This document shows positions 16,846-25,018 of a stretch of DNA of 64,000 nt, piece by piece; position 1 is the first letter of the stretch; every line of letters starts with the position of its first letter. The notes beneath the pieces were generated by a model. The model had not been told where the DNA came from, did no database searches, and saw only the letters and a list, made by a program, of their open reading frames with translations. Position numbers and translations under genes: made by a program. Source of the stretch: Spirochaetota bacterium (lineage in GTDB: Bacteria; Spirochaetota; UBA4802; JAFGJZ01); contig JAFGRW010000115.1 in assembly GCA_016934935.1 (NCBI GenBank), positions 1 to 64,000 on the forward strand, in the 5' to 3' direction.

Positions 16846-18556
16846 ACCATATATTCATGTAATAATCATAACATGGATATTCTCCATACTTGTCATCTGT
16901 TTTCAAGCTGTCACCGTCTGGGTAGGTGCTGCTTTTGTTCACAAAGTTGTGTACGGTCTTCCTGTTGCCACGACAAAAAGTGATATCTCGTTTATCGTTA
17001 ATTTCATGGATGCCATCTCTAACAAAGTTCTTCTGCAGGATAGCCCCTTTAAATCTCTTATTTCAGGGGCTATTGTGCTTTTTGGAACCGGTCTGGCAAC
17101 CGGTATTTTAAGACTTGCAAAACTCTACATCCTGGGTGTAGTTAACCAATCAATCATTCTTAAAATCCGAAATGAACTATTCAGTGAAATCCTAAAACGG
17201 GATCTTGTTTTTTCTAAACTTTTCAACTCCGGAGAAATAGCATCCCTTTTTATTAGAGATGTTGATCAACTTAATATGGCTTTAATTGATGCGGTTGACC
17301 GTATTTTCTTACAGCCCTTACGACTGATAATTATAATTATACTTATGCTATCTCTTTCCGTAGATCTTACACTGATTGTGGTTTGTTTCCTTGCAGGAGG
17401 AGGAATAACTGTTTATATAGCCGGCAATCGCATGGAAAGGTTATGGAAGAAATTTTTGGAGAAAATCTCGCATACACAGGGTTTTTTAACTGAATTTTTA
17501 TCTCTAGTTACCCTGTCCCGCTCACTTGGCCGTGAAAAAGACGAAAAAATATATTATTATAAAATATGCTCCGACTTAAAGAATCTAAAAATCAGTCAAA
17601 TGGTTACTCAGATGTTTACTCCGGAGCTTGTAAAGCTGCTTCTGCTTTTCTCAGGTTCTCTTATTTTTGTAATCGGAGGTCACCGGGTTTTTATTCAGAA
17701 AAGCATGAGTGGTGATGCATTGATAAAGCTTGTATTATTATTACCTCTTGCAACTTATCCAATGGAAGCACTTGCTTCACTTTATACATCTATAAAGACA
17801 TCGTTGGCAAGTGTTAAGCGTATCTTTGCATTTATGGACGATAAAACACTGATACTTAAGTTAAACGGCAAGCAGATTATTGATAAATTTAACCATACAA
17901 TTCATTTATCAAACATAGTATTGTCTTTTGATAATAAATTAATTCTAAACAATGTATCATTATCTGTAAAAAAGGGTTCAATTACAATTATTACAGGACC
18001 AACCGGAACTGGCAAAACTACACTATTAGGAATAATTGCAGGTTTTATAACACCTCAATCGGGTCAAATTCTAATAGATAATCTTGAAATTAATAAGATT
18101 GATAATCACTCCTGGTTAAAACGATTAGGAATTGTAACACAGGACCCCATGCTTTTAAACCGTACAATAAGGGAAAACCTGTTATATGCCGATCCATCAG
18201 CCGATGACAATCGACTTATAGATGTTATGAAGCAGAGTCTTCTTTGGGATGAAATTTCCGTTTTTCCACAGGGGCTTGACACACCCGTTGGCAATAGGGG
18301 AGAGCTTCTTTCAGGAGGTGAAAAACAGAGACTCACTATTGCACGCGCAATACTTAAAAATCCCGATATAATAATTATGGATGAACCAACATCCATGCTT
18401 GATTATAATAGCAAAGAAAAAATATTGAATACGGTTTCATCCCTGTCAAAAAAATATACGTTGATTATCGTCACACACGATCATGATTTAATGAAATTAG
18501 CTGATACTCTATATGAGCTGGACAATGGCAACATTTCCATTAAACTGAAAAAATAA
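16811..18556 (+). CDS. ABC exporter (fused membrane and ATPase domains) for the modified peptide
   Basis: 581 residues, the length of a half-size type I exporter. Six hydrophobic helices fill residues 15-320, followed by the ATPase: Walker A 'GPTGTGKTTLLG' (about 397-408), Q loop 'IVTQDPML', signature 'LSGGEKQRLTIARAIL', Walker B 'IIIMDEPTSMLD' and switch His in 'IVTHDHD'. There is no N-terminal C39 peptidase domain, so leader removal must be done by another enzyme, fitting the B2-like protease encoded at 22470. Overlaps the nucleotidyltransferase gene; a 238-base gap with a promoter separates it from the precursor gene. Confidence 0.9.
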   Translation: MKQYLRLLKYLKPYIHVIIITWIFSILVICFQAVTVWVGAAFVHKVVYGLPVATTKSDISFIVNFMDAISNKVLLQDSPFKSLISGAIVLFGTGLATGILRLAKLYILGVVNQSIILKIRNELFSEILKRDLVFSKLFNSGEIASLFIRDVDQLNMALIDAVDRIFLQPLRLIIIIILMLSLSVDLTLIVVCFLAGGGITVYIAGNRMERLWKKFLEKISHTQGFLTEFLSLVTLSRSLGREKDEKIYYYKICSDLKNLKISQMVTQMFTPELVKLLLLFSGSLIFVIGGHRVFIQKSMSGDALIKLVLLLPLATYPMEALASLYTSIKTSLASVKRIFAFMDDKTLILKLNGKQIIDKFNHTIHLSNIVLSFDNKLILNNVSLSVKKGSITIITGPTGTGKTTLLGIIAGFITPQSGQILIDNLEINKIDNHSWLKRLGIVTQDPMLLNRTIRENLLYADPSADDNRLIDVMKQSLLWDEISVFPQGLDTPVGNRGELLSGGEKQRLTIARAILKNPDIIIMDEPTSMLDYNSKEKILNTVSSLSKKYTLIIVTHDHDLMKLADTLYELDNGNISIKLKK

Positions 18557-18730
18557 TTACAAAGAAATCAATCCAAAATTCTAACAATATCAGACATTGG
18601 AGCGATATACTATATAATATATTTATAAGTATTTATTTGTTCAAAACATAAAGTACTTCTTGTTATTTTATTTATATTAATTTTGATGATTATCATTTAT
18701 TCAATTAGCAAATAAAATTTTGAAAAATAC

Positions 18731-18759
18731 TTGCATTAATCAAGATTATAAAATATAAT
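18731..18759 (+). promoter_or_regulatory. Sigma-70-type promoter of the precursor-peptide gene
   Basis: TTGCAT (18731-18736), exactly 17 bases, then a perfect TATAAT (18754-18759). Predicted transcript start is about 18766, giving a 5' leader of about 30 bases with a GGCAGGG ribosome-binding site before the ATG at 18795. This is the best promoter match I noticed in the window. Confidence 0.75.
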
Positions 18760-18794
18760 CGATTAATAATATACAATTTATAGGCAGGGTTACC

Positions 18795-18917
18795 ATGGAG
18801 CAAAAAATCAAAACTGCTTACAAAAAACCAGAGATGACCAAGCATGAGCCAATTAAGATAGTTCAAGGCTCTGGTTGTTCCGGTTTGTACTATGCTTCAC
18901 TTTATTATTATTATTAA
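18795..18917 (+). CDS. RiPP precursor peptide with tyrosine-rich core (40 residues)
   Basis: A 40-codon frame too short for most gene finders. The leader contains Tyr9-x-x-Pro12-x-Met14, matching the YxxPxL recognition motif that lasso-type B1/PqqD-like proteins bind. The C-terminal 16 residues read GSGCSGLYYASLYYYY: one Cys, six Tyr, and the chain ends in four consecutive Tyr. There is no Asp or Glu after residue 18, so a lasso-type macrolactam cannot form. The gene is flanked by a consensus promoter and a strong terminator and lies inside the cluster between exporter and kinase genes. Likely core start is near Gly25 (inference). Expected modifications: radical SAM cross-linking or other change at Tyr/Cys, phosphorylation or nucleotidylation at Ser. 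Confidence 0.85.
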   Translation: MEQKIKTAYKKPEMTKHEPIKIVQGSGCSGLYYASLYYYY

Positions 18918-18923
18918 TAATTG

Positions 18924-18962
18924 TTTTGGAAGATATGAATAATATCTTCCAAAATTTTTTTT
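18924..18962 (+). terminator. Strong intrinsic terminator after the precursor gene
   Basis: 13-bp perfect stem (TTTTGGAAGATAT/ATATCTTCCAAAA), 5-base loop GAATA, then eight T. It starts six bases after the precursor stop. Placed before the modification genes, it would make the precursor mRNA far more abundant than read-through transcripts. Confidence 0.85.
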
Positions 18963-19047
18963 AACCTATTATTTTTTCTTCAAAAATATATTTACGTTTT
19001 TTCTAGTATTAAAAAATCAAAGTTATAAAAGATAACCTGACGAGCCT

Positions 19048-20058
19048 ATGGAAATATATGTTAATCTTCAAAAATGGATAGTCCGATTCATTTCAAATAA
19101 TCAATTAATTTTAGACAACACAGCCTCTCTTTTCGCATCTCGTGCTTCTAACGTGTTTGACAATACTTCTGAATGCCCTCTTTTAACCTGCACCATTATA
19201 GACTCCGAAAAAGACTTCAATACTATTCGAAACAAGTACTCTTTTTCGGGACCCAAAACAAATGTGTCTCCCGGAATTGTTCTGCAATTTGACTTAAACT
19301 CTTGCAACACCGTATTTACGATTTCCGACACAGCTGTTATTGAAATCGATTCTACCGATACCTCTCAACGCCGTGTTTATATAGAACCTCATATCGAAAA
19401 ATCACCGAACGATAAAACGAAAAGACACAAACCAGCTGAAGAATCTTTTGTTTATCCATTAATGGTAGAGTGGTTGAAAAAATTCGATTCCTGTTTAATC
19501 CACTGCGGCGCGGTTATGTACAATAACAGAGCTATTGTCTTCTCTGGGCAGCCGGGAAGCGGCAAATCAACTCAGGTTATTCGTCTACTCTGCAAGGGTT
19601 TTACATTTTTAGCCGACGATTTAGCAATTTTAACACGCGAAGAAGAAGTTAAAATGCTTCCTTTTCGTCAAGTCGCAAACGTCACGAAACCCTCAACTGA
19701 AGTTTTTCCTGAAATTGATTTCGTAAACAAATCTCCTCTTAGAGGCGATAATAAGTATTCTGTGGATATAACAGAATATTTCCCATCTGTTACTAATAGT
19801 CCAATTATGCCTGGACTATTTATTCATCTTTTTCCTGATGACAAACCCATAATGAAAGAAACCGATTCTAATAGAATTTTTGACAAAATACACACAATGG
19901 CATGGTCTCAGAGCCAACCCGAAGATACAGCAAATCATTTTTGGCTACTCACTGATTGGCTTATAAACTCAATACACTGGGATGTTTCACAAGGATTTTT
20001 GAGAAATAATTTTGACCAGTTCATACAACTTGCGAAAGAAGAACTGGATAAGTTATAA
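19048..20058 (+). CDS. HPr-kinase-like peptide kinase 1
   Basis: 336 residues. The C-terminal half carries the HprK fold: 'IHCGAVMYNNRAIVFSGQPGSGKSTQVIRLL' with P-loop GQPGSGKST (about 168-176), then 'GFTFLADDLAIL', the Asp pair used by HprK-like kinases. The N-terminal half is family-variable. HprK homologues in lasso clusters (PadeK of paeninodin) phosphorylate the peptide's C-terminal Ser, so this enzyme probably phosphorylates the precursor at 18795 or its product. Overlaps the next kinase gene by one base (TAATG). It differs clearly from its neighbour in sequence, so the two are not a recent duplication. Confidence 0.82.
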   Translation: MEIYVNLQKWIVRFISNNQLILDNTASLFASRASNVFDNTSECPLLTCTIIDSEKDFNTIRNKYSFSGPKTNVSPGIVLQFDLNSCNTVFTISDTAVIEIDSTDTSQRRVYIEPHIEKSPNDKTKRHKPAEESFVYPLMVEWLKKFDSCLIHCGAVMYNNRAIVFSGQPGSGKSTQVIRLLCKGFTFLADDLAILTREEEVKMLPFRQVANVTKPSTEVFPEIDFVNKSPLRGDNKYSVDITEYFPSVTNSPIMPGLFIHLFPDDKPIMKETDSNRIFDKIHTMAWSQSQPEDTANHFWLLTDWLINSIHWDVSQGFLRNNFDQFIQLAKEELDKL

Positions 20059-21068
20059 TGACATCGATCATTGACAAGATTATATCATCGGTTATTTCGG
20101 CTCAGAACTGCTCATTAATGTACCAGATTATGGATCAAACGCTCATTTTAAGTTCATCTTGCAATAGTCTTCTTTCTTCTTTTGATCAATCCTTATCAGC
20201 ATGGAACAAGGTTAAAAAGGAAAATTCAAAATGCATCTGTTTGTTTTCGGCAACGACAGATATCTGTGATTCCATATCCTTTATTAAAAATGAAAAACCG
20301 ATCCGGATTATCAATGATAAGTGTACCGGTAAAGCTATGATATACCAACTTTACGGATACACCGTTTTTTATCATGTTAATGTCGGTTATATGATACAAA
20401 AAGACACCAACACCTTTATATGTATTATGGAAAAAAATACGGAACCGATCAATAAAGATCTTACTATTAATACATTAACCATTACACATATAATAATTTC
20501 ATTAACTCTTTTTTTATCTGATAAAATTCTTGTTCATGCAGGAGCTATTTCCCACAACGGTAAAACCATTTTGATAACCGGCAATGGCGGAGCGGGCAAA
20601 TCGACCGCAGTATTGAGGCATGTCGAAGCAGGTTGGACATTTTATGGTGATGATCTGGTAATAATCGGGAAAAAAAACAATAGATGGTTTGTCTGGCCTT
20701 ACTGGAGACCCGTCAAAACAAGCAAGAAAACATGTCAAATTATTAAATCACTATTACCCTATTATGACGGCCAAGACAACCATACAAAAAAAGTCCTGCA
20801 AATAGAAAAAATCTTCGATCTGGACTACCCTGAATCTTCGCCAATAGATGAAATATACATGATATCTAATAATGACAATTTTGAACTGAACCAGCTGTCC
20901 CTGACTGATTCTTTTGCTCTGCTATCGCAAACTTTCCTCTATTATTTTTTGCCTTCACATGGCGAAATCATGTTAAATCATATTCTTGACATTTGTGATT
21001 CAATCAATATATATAGCGCATCTCGACTCTTTTTTGAAAATAAATTTTCTGAAAAACACAGGTTTTAA
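20058..21068 (+). CDS. HPr-kinase-like peptide kinase 2
   Basis: 336 residues, same length and layout as kinase 1. Conserved elements: 'ILVHAGAISHNGKTILITGNGGAGKSTAVLRHVEAGWTF' with P-loop GNGGAGKST (about 174-182) and 'YGDDLVIIG'. Two tandem HprK-like genes in a peptide cluster are unusual; they may act at different Ser residues or form a heteromer. A close alternative is a PEP-carboxykinase-fold binding protein without kinase activity. Start ATG overlaps the previous stop. Confidence 0.8.
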   Translation: MTSIIDKIISSVISAQNCSLMYQIMDQTLILSSSCNSLLSSFDQSLSAWNKVKKENSKCICLFSATTDICDSISFIKNEKPIRIINDKCTGKAMIYQLYGYTVFYHVNVGYMIQKDTNTFICIMEKNTEPINKDLTINTLTITHIIISLTLFLSDKILVHAGAISHNGKTILITGNGGAGKSTAVLRHVEAGWTFYGDDLVIIGKKNNRWFVWPYWRPVKTSKKTCQIIKSLLPYYDGQDNHTKKVLQIEKIFDLDYPESSPIDEIYMISNNDNFELNQLSLTDSFALLSQTFLYYFLPSHGEIMLNHILDICDSINIYSASRLFFENKFSEKHRF

Positions 21069-21075
21069 TAATGTA

Positions 21076-22467
21076 ATGGCAGAAACTGAACTAGACATTA
21101 ATCTTGTTGAATCATTGATCGCAGATACTGAAATAGATCAGATGATGGGCATAATTGAACTTGGAGACAACCCTGAACTTTATTCCGCTGAAATAATGCT
21201 GGCACTTTCCCAGTCAAATTCGGCTGCAGATTCAAAACTTGCGGCGTTTTGCAAACAGATGTTTCCCTTTTTTAGTAACCCCTACAAGATAACACAACCG
21301 ATTAAAACCAAATCTTTCTCTATTGGTAATACAAGTTACATACAAGAACAAAATTTTTTGAAGGGTATTCAAAGATTACTTGAATACTCCAAGTCAAACG
21401 ACAAATTAATATCAAATATATTATCTATCCTGACCTGCCAAACAGCCATTGTCGAAGAATACAGATCTCTGATCATACAAGTACTAGGACCAAAAGCCGA
21501 AAAAATTTTTCTGTCGACCCTAAGCAGTAATAACAATAGTAAAGTACATCAGTTAGGTTTCGTACCGACATATGGCTGTAATCTGAGTTGTGAATACTGT
21601 TTCAGTAAAAACAAACATTCAAAAGAAGCCGACCAGCAAACTGCACATAAAATTCTTGATTGGGCTCAAGCAAATAATATTTCGCATATAAGATTGTACG
21701 GAGGCGAACCTACCTCATATAAATATATTGAGCAATTACTAAACGAAACGGCAAAACGCGGAATCAGACTGTATTTTGCCAGTAACTGTATCATCAATGA
21801 TTCTACGCTCAAAGTATTAAATAGCAATGTTATTGAATCAATACATGCACATGTACAAAGCCCGCTTTCTGAGAGTTCTCTTTACAATAATTTCTGGAAA
21901 AATGTTAAATTACTCTCTAAAAAAGAAATTGAGATTATTTTAAGATATAATCTTGTAGATGAGGATTGGTCTTTTATTCCTCAAAATGGCCAAGGCTATG
22001 TTTCAGACAGAATTACTTTTGCACCTGTTGTCGTTTATGGATCCGCTGATACTTTCTCTGAAAAAGATTGGCAAAACCAGATAGAACTGATAAAAAAATT
22101 TGTTGCATATATTGAACAATCCGGATTTACACCAATTCTGGCTAGACCTCAACCCCTTTGCTTTGCTGAAGAATATCTGAGTTCTAAAAGATGGGATATT
22201 TTTACTGGTAATTGCACTGCTTTTCGTGATAATTATATGTACAATAATCTAATTTGGCCAAACGGGCAAGTCGCACTTTGTGACGGCGATATAGTATCGG
22301 ATAGCCCCAAAATTTTTGATTTCTCTAACTGGGAAGAGTTAAATAGGTATATAAAACCACGTATGCTTTCCTGGCTTGATCAACACGCATTCCCAAAATG
22401 CAAAGATTGTTATTTTAAAGAAAGAGCCTTATGCCAGGGAGCGTGCCTGGCTTCCAAGATTAGATAA
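21076..22467 (+). CDS. Radical SAM/SPASM peptide-modifying enzyme 1
   Basis: About 463 residues. The frame is open 90 bases upstream into the kinase gene, but ATG at 21076 lies just seven bases past that stop and is the better start. An N-terminal domain of about 150 residues precedes the radical SAM core, a place where peptide-recognition domains sit in RiPP rSAM enzymes. Core: 'FVPTYGCNLSCEYCFSKN' (CX3CX2C), then 'IRLYGGEPTSY'. C-terminus: Cys in 'GNCTAF', 'WPNGQVALC', then 'CKDCYFKERALCQGAC', an auxiliary-cluster SPASM pattern. Predicted to act on the tyrosine-rich precursor. Confidence 0.87.
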   Translation: MAETELDINLVESLIADTEIDQMMGIIELGDNPELYSAEIMLALSQSNSAADSKLAAFCKQMFPFFSNPYKITQPIKTKSFSIGNTSYIQEQNFLKGIQRLLEYSKSNDKLISNILSILTCQTAIVEEYRSLIIQVLGPKAEKIFLSTLSSNNNSKVHQLGFVPTYGCNLSCEYCFSKNKHSKEADQQTAHKILDWAQANNISHIRLYGGEPTSYKYIEQLLNETAKRGIRLYFASNCIINDSTLKVLNSNVIESIHAHVQSPLSESSLYNNFWKNVKLLSKKEIEIILRYNLVDEDWSFIPQNGQGYVSDRITFAPVVVYGSADTFSEKDWQNQIELIKKFVAYIEQSGFTPILARPQPLCFAEEYLSSKRWDIFTGNCTAFRDNYMYNNLIWPNGQVALCDGDIVSDSPKIFDFSNWEELNRYIKPRMLSWLDQHAFPKCKDCYFKERALCQGACLASKIR

Positions 22468-22469
22468 TC

Positions 22470-22901
22470 ATGTTTTTATATCACTATATAAAAAAACTTA
22501 ATTTTATAATAGACAACAATGATTTTGTTAAAACAGTAGAACATGTAACGATAAACTATAATGAATTTAATTATGCAAATTTATTTAACAGACTTACATT
22601 CAGCATTCAATGGTTTTTTTGCAGAATATTTTACAAAAGGGTACGCAAACAGCCCTGCCTTTATAAAACCCTGTTAGACTATGCAAAATATCTTTCAAAA
22701 GGCATAAAAGTTCATGTGAATACAATTATTTCTATTGGTGATTCTTCAATTACAGATGCTCATTGCTGGTTGTCAGAAAAAAACATTTCAAAAGAAAAAA
22801 TAAAGACACAAAAGAAATATATAAATAAAGAACATATAAGCTTTAAAAACAACATTCATTACTGGATTCAACGTTCTGCGGATGAAACAAGGAGAATATA
22901 A
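22470..22901 (+). CDS. Lasso-type B2 leader protease (transglutaminase-like Cys protease)
   Basis: 143 residues, the usual B2 length. The pattern 'QPCLYKTLLDYAKYLSKG' (Cys63) followed by 'IISIG' and 'DAHCWLSE' (His98) matches the B2 consensus 'CL.R.L....LL..G....L.IGV......AHAW.E'. Cys63 and His98 would be catalytic; Glu103 may be the third member. B2 proteins cut the leader from lasso precursors when a B1/PqqD-like partner presents it, and the PqqD gene at 25952 can fill that role. It is separated by two bases from enzyme 1 and by none from enzyme 2, so it is firmly in the operon. No lasso cyclase accompanies it. The N-terminal 55 residues are not recognised. Confidence 0.75.
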   Translation: MFLYHYIKKLNFIIDNNDFVKTVEHVTINYNEFNYANLFNRLTFSIQWFFCRIFYKRVRKQPCLYKTLLDYAKYLSKGIKVHVNTIISIGDSSITDAHCWLSEKNISKEKIKTQKKYINKEHISFKNNIHYWIQRSADETRRI

Positions 22902-23879
22902 ATGGCTAATTTAATGATTACTACTGATTGTAACTTCTCATGCCCTTACTGTTTCGGTAGAGATATGATTGGTACTTCCCACGAAAAGAAACATATGGAG
23001 TGGGATTTATTTACAACACTTATTGACTGGATAAAAGCAGGCGATATTTACGACATGGATGTGCATCTAATGGGAGGCGAACCAACCCTTCATCCTCAAT
23101 TCAAAGAGATGATCGATTATATTATTTCTAAAAATTTCAGAATCGTAGTATTTTCAAATGCTTCCACAAAAATAAATAGTGATCTTTGCCAACAATCTTC
23201 ATCACGTGGAATTTCATGGGTAGTTAACGTAAATGATCCCGCAACCTACACATCGAAGCAGGCAAATTTGCTGGACCACAACCTTAAACTACTACAAGAT
23301 GCTGCATCGCTAACTCTGAATATTTGTAACAACAAAACTAAATACAAACATATTATTGATTATACCAACAAATACAACTTGAGTCGTCACATCAAAATAG
23401 GCGTTTCTCTACCAACTATGGACAAAAATAATGTATTTATAACCTTTGACGATTTTAAACCAGTTTCAGAATATTTAGTTCAAATAGCAAAAGATATGGC
23501 AGCTGAAAACATAACTATAGAATTTGAATGCGGTGTGCCTTATTGCCTATTTGACGATAAACAAAAAAAATATTTCGGCGATATCAAAATCAGTCACTGC
23601 GGATCACGTCTTGATATTACTCCCTGGGGCAATTTAATTAATTGCCTGCCTCTTGTAAACTTTGCCTCTGTCCATTATACTAATTTTTCAAATTATCTTA
23701 TTGCCAGAAACTGGTTCAGCGAGGCGACTCTTCCATACCGCAGAGTCGGAGTCAACGATCAATGCTTCGGCTGTCAGAACATTGCTAACGGAAACTGCGG
23801 CGTTTGTCTAGCGCATGGGTTGGATAAATATAACAGGATTAACCTGCCACCGTTTCCAGAAATAAAAGCCGAGGCGTAA
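22902..23879 (+). CDS. Radical SAM/SPASM peptide-modifying enzyme 2
   Basis: 325 residues; the AdoMet cluster is almost at the N-terminus ('MITTDCNFSCPYCFGRD', CX3CX2C), then 'VHLMGGEPTLHP'. Before the C-terminal domain is the motif 'FECGVPYCLFD', then a textbook SPASM half-motif 'CGSRLDITPWGNLINC' (CX9GX4C), then 'CFGCQNIANGNCGVC'. It is a paralogue of the minus-strand enzymes at 24095 and 25011, which share the CGxxxCxF motif. Its start codon directly follows the B2 stop codon. It ends the plus-strand operon, followed by a terminator. Confidence 0.88.
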   Translation: MANLMITTDCNFSCPYCFGRDMIGTSHEKKHMEWDLFTTLIDWIKAGDIYDMDVHLMGGEPTLHPQFKEMIDYIISKNFRIVVFSNASTKINSDLCQQSSSRGISWVVNVNDPATYTSKQANLLDHNLKLLQDAASLTLNICNNKTKYKHIIDYTNKYNLSRHIKIGVSLPTMDKNNVFITFDDFKPVSEYLVQIAKDMAAENITIEFECGVPYCLFDDKQKKYFGDIKISHCGSRLDITPWGNLINCLPLVNFASVHYTNFSNYLIARNWFSEATLPYRRVGVNDQCFGCQNIANGNCGVCLAHGLDKYNRINLPPFPEIKAEA

Positions 23880-23917
23880 TTTTATAAATTAATTTCATGT
23901 ATTCATGCTAATCATAT

Positions 23918-23957
23918 TGCCGGTTATTTTTATGTTTTAGTAACCGGCATATTTTTT
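23918..23957 (+). terminator. Intrinsic terminator closing the plus-strand RiPP operon
   Basis: TGCCGGTTA/TAACCGGCA 9-bp stem with a 14-base loop, then a T-rich run. Located between the two convergent RiPP operons. Confidence 0.75.
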
Positions 23958-24094
23958 TACATGTATAAAGGTTAACTCTATCTCTACTCAAGCAACAAAA
24001 TTAACAAATAATTGTTTCCATACTTCAATATATCCTATTTACAATCCTGTTACAAAAATCTATTTATATCCCGCTATTAATAATCTGAAATATT

Positions 24095-25018
24095 TTACGT
24101 CCAACCATCCGCAACCCTTTTCATCGCACCACCTCCGCAAGCGTTTGTAAGCCGGCTTCGGCAATCAGAAGCGATACCGCATTCACAAAAAGAATTAAAC
24201 GGAATTATTTGTTCATACATCTTCTCTTTAACACTGAAAAAAGAGTCCATTTTTAAAAAATTTATTCCAGTTCCAAAATTAAAACCAGGGCAGTATTTCA
24301 CATTACCATCTGACTCAAGACACAGCAAAGGCAAACAAAACGATAATGGAAACTTGACTGGATAATGAACAAGTCTTCCAAGTTGTTTCGCATCAAAAGA
24401 ACATAAGGGCATACCACAGTGAAAAGAAAATGAATAATTGGCCCCGGGAACAGACAATTTTTTTAGAACTGATTCCAATAATTCAAACCTTTCGCCAGCT
24501 TCTTCAAATGGAAAAGGTGATGGGCAGGAGTAATAATCCGGTCTGTCAAAAGAAAGAATATACCCTATGAAATTATTAAATTCTTTTACAGGTAAATGTG
24601 AGTAATCACAAACAGTATCGTTTTTAATTGGGACATAGACCTGAAAACATTCAAATGCTGATATGAATTTATTTATTTTACTGCTCTTGAAAAAATCATG
24701 GCTGTAGGGAATAATCGCTCTGATTTTTTGAGAACTAAAAAACTCAATATTGTCTTCATGAACCAAATCAGGTCTGTCAATATAAACCTGTACCATACAT
24801 GGAAGGGCAGCAAGCTGTTGAGCATTCAAAGAGGGCATTTTAAGCGGCTTTGACCAGTCATGTTTAATAAATAATACCTTAACTTCATCGCTCTTTATTC
24901 TGTTTAGTATATGTTCAAACGAACTGATGTTTTTTTCATTGCTTGAAAACCAACTACTCTGGTCATCACTCTTTATTCTTACCATTATATCCGGCATCAT
25001 GTTCTCCTGATTATTCAA
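24095..25018 (-). CDS. Degenerate radical SAM/SPASM homologue without the AdoMet cluster
   Basis: 307 residues. It aligns by motif with the enzymes at 22902 and 25011: 'FHCGMPLCSFDAKQLGRL' corresponds to their CGxxxCxF(D) segment, and the C-terminal Cys set is kept ('FCLPLLCLESDGNVKYC', 'CECGIASDCRSRLTNACGGG'). The N-terminus, where CX3CX2C should be, reads 'MMPDIMVRIKSDDQSSWF' with no such cysteines. It therefore cannot bind the AdoMet [4Fe-4S] cluster in the normal way and is probably a pseudoenzyme partner, perhaps forming a complex with the active paralogue whose gene it overlaps by eight bases. Confidence 0.78.
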   Translation of the reverse strand: MNNQENMMPDIMVRIKSDDQSSWFSSNEKNISSFEHILNRIKSDEVKVLFIKHDWSKPLKMPSLNAQQLAALPCMVQVYIDRPDLVHEDNIEFFSSQKIRAIIPYSHDFFKSSKINKFISAFECFQVYVPIKNDTVCDYSHLPVKEFNNFIGYILSFDRPDYYSCPSPFPFEEAGERFELLESVLKKLSVPGANYSFSFHCGMPLCSFDAKQLGRLVHYPVKFPLSFCLPLLCLESDGNVKYCPGFNFGTGINFLKMDSFFSVKEKMYEQIIPFNSFCECGIASDCRSRLTNACGGGAMKRVADGWT

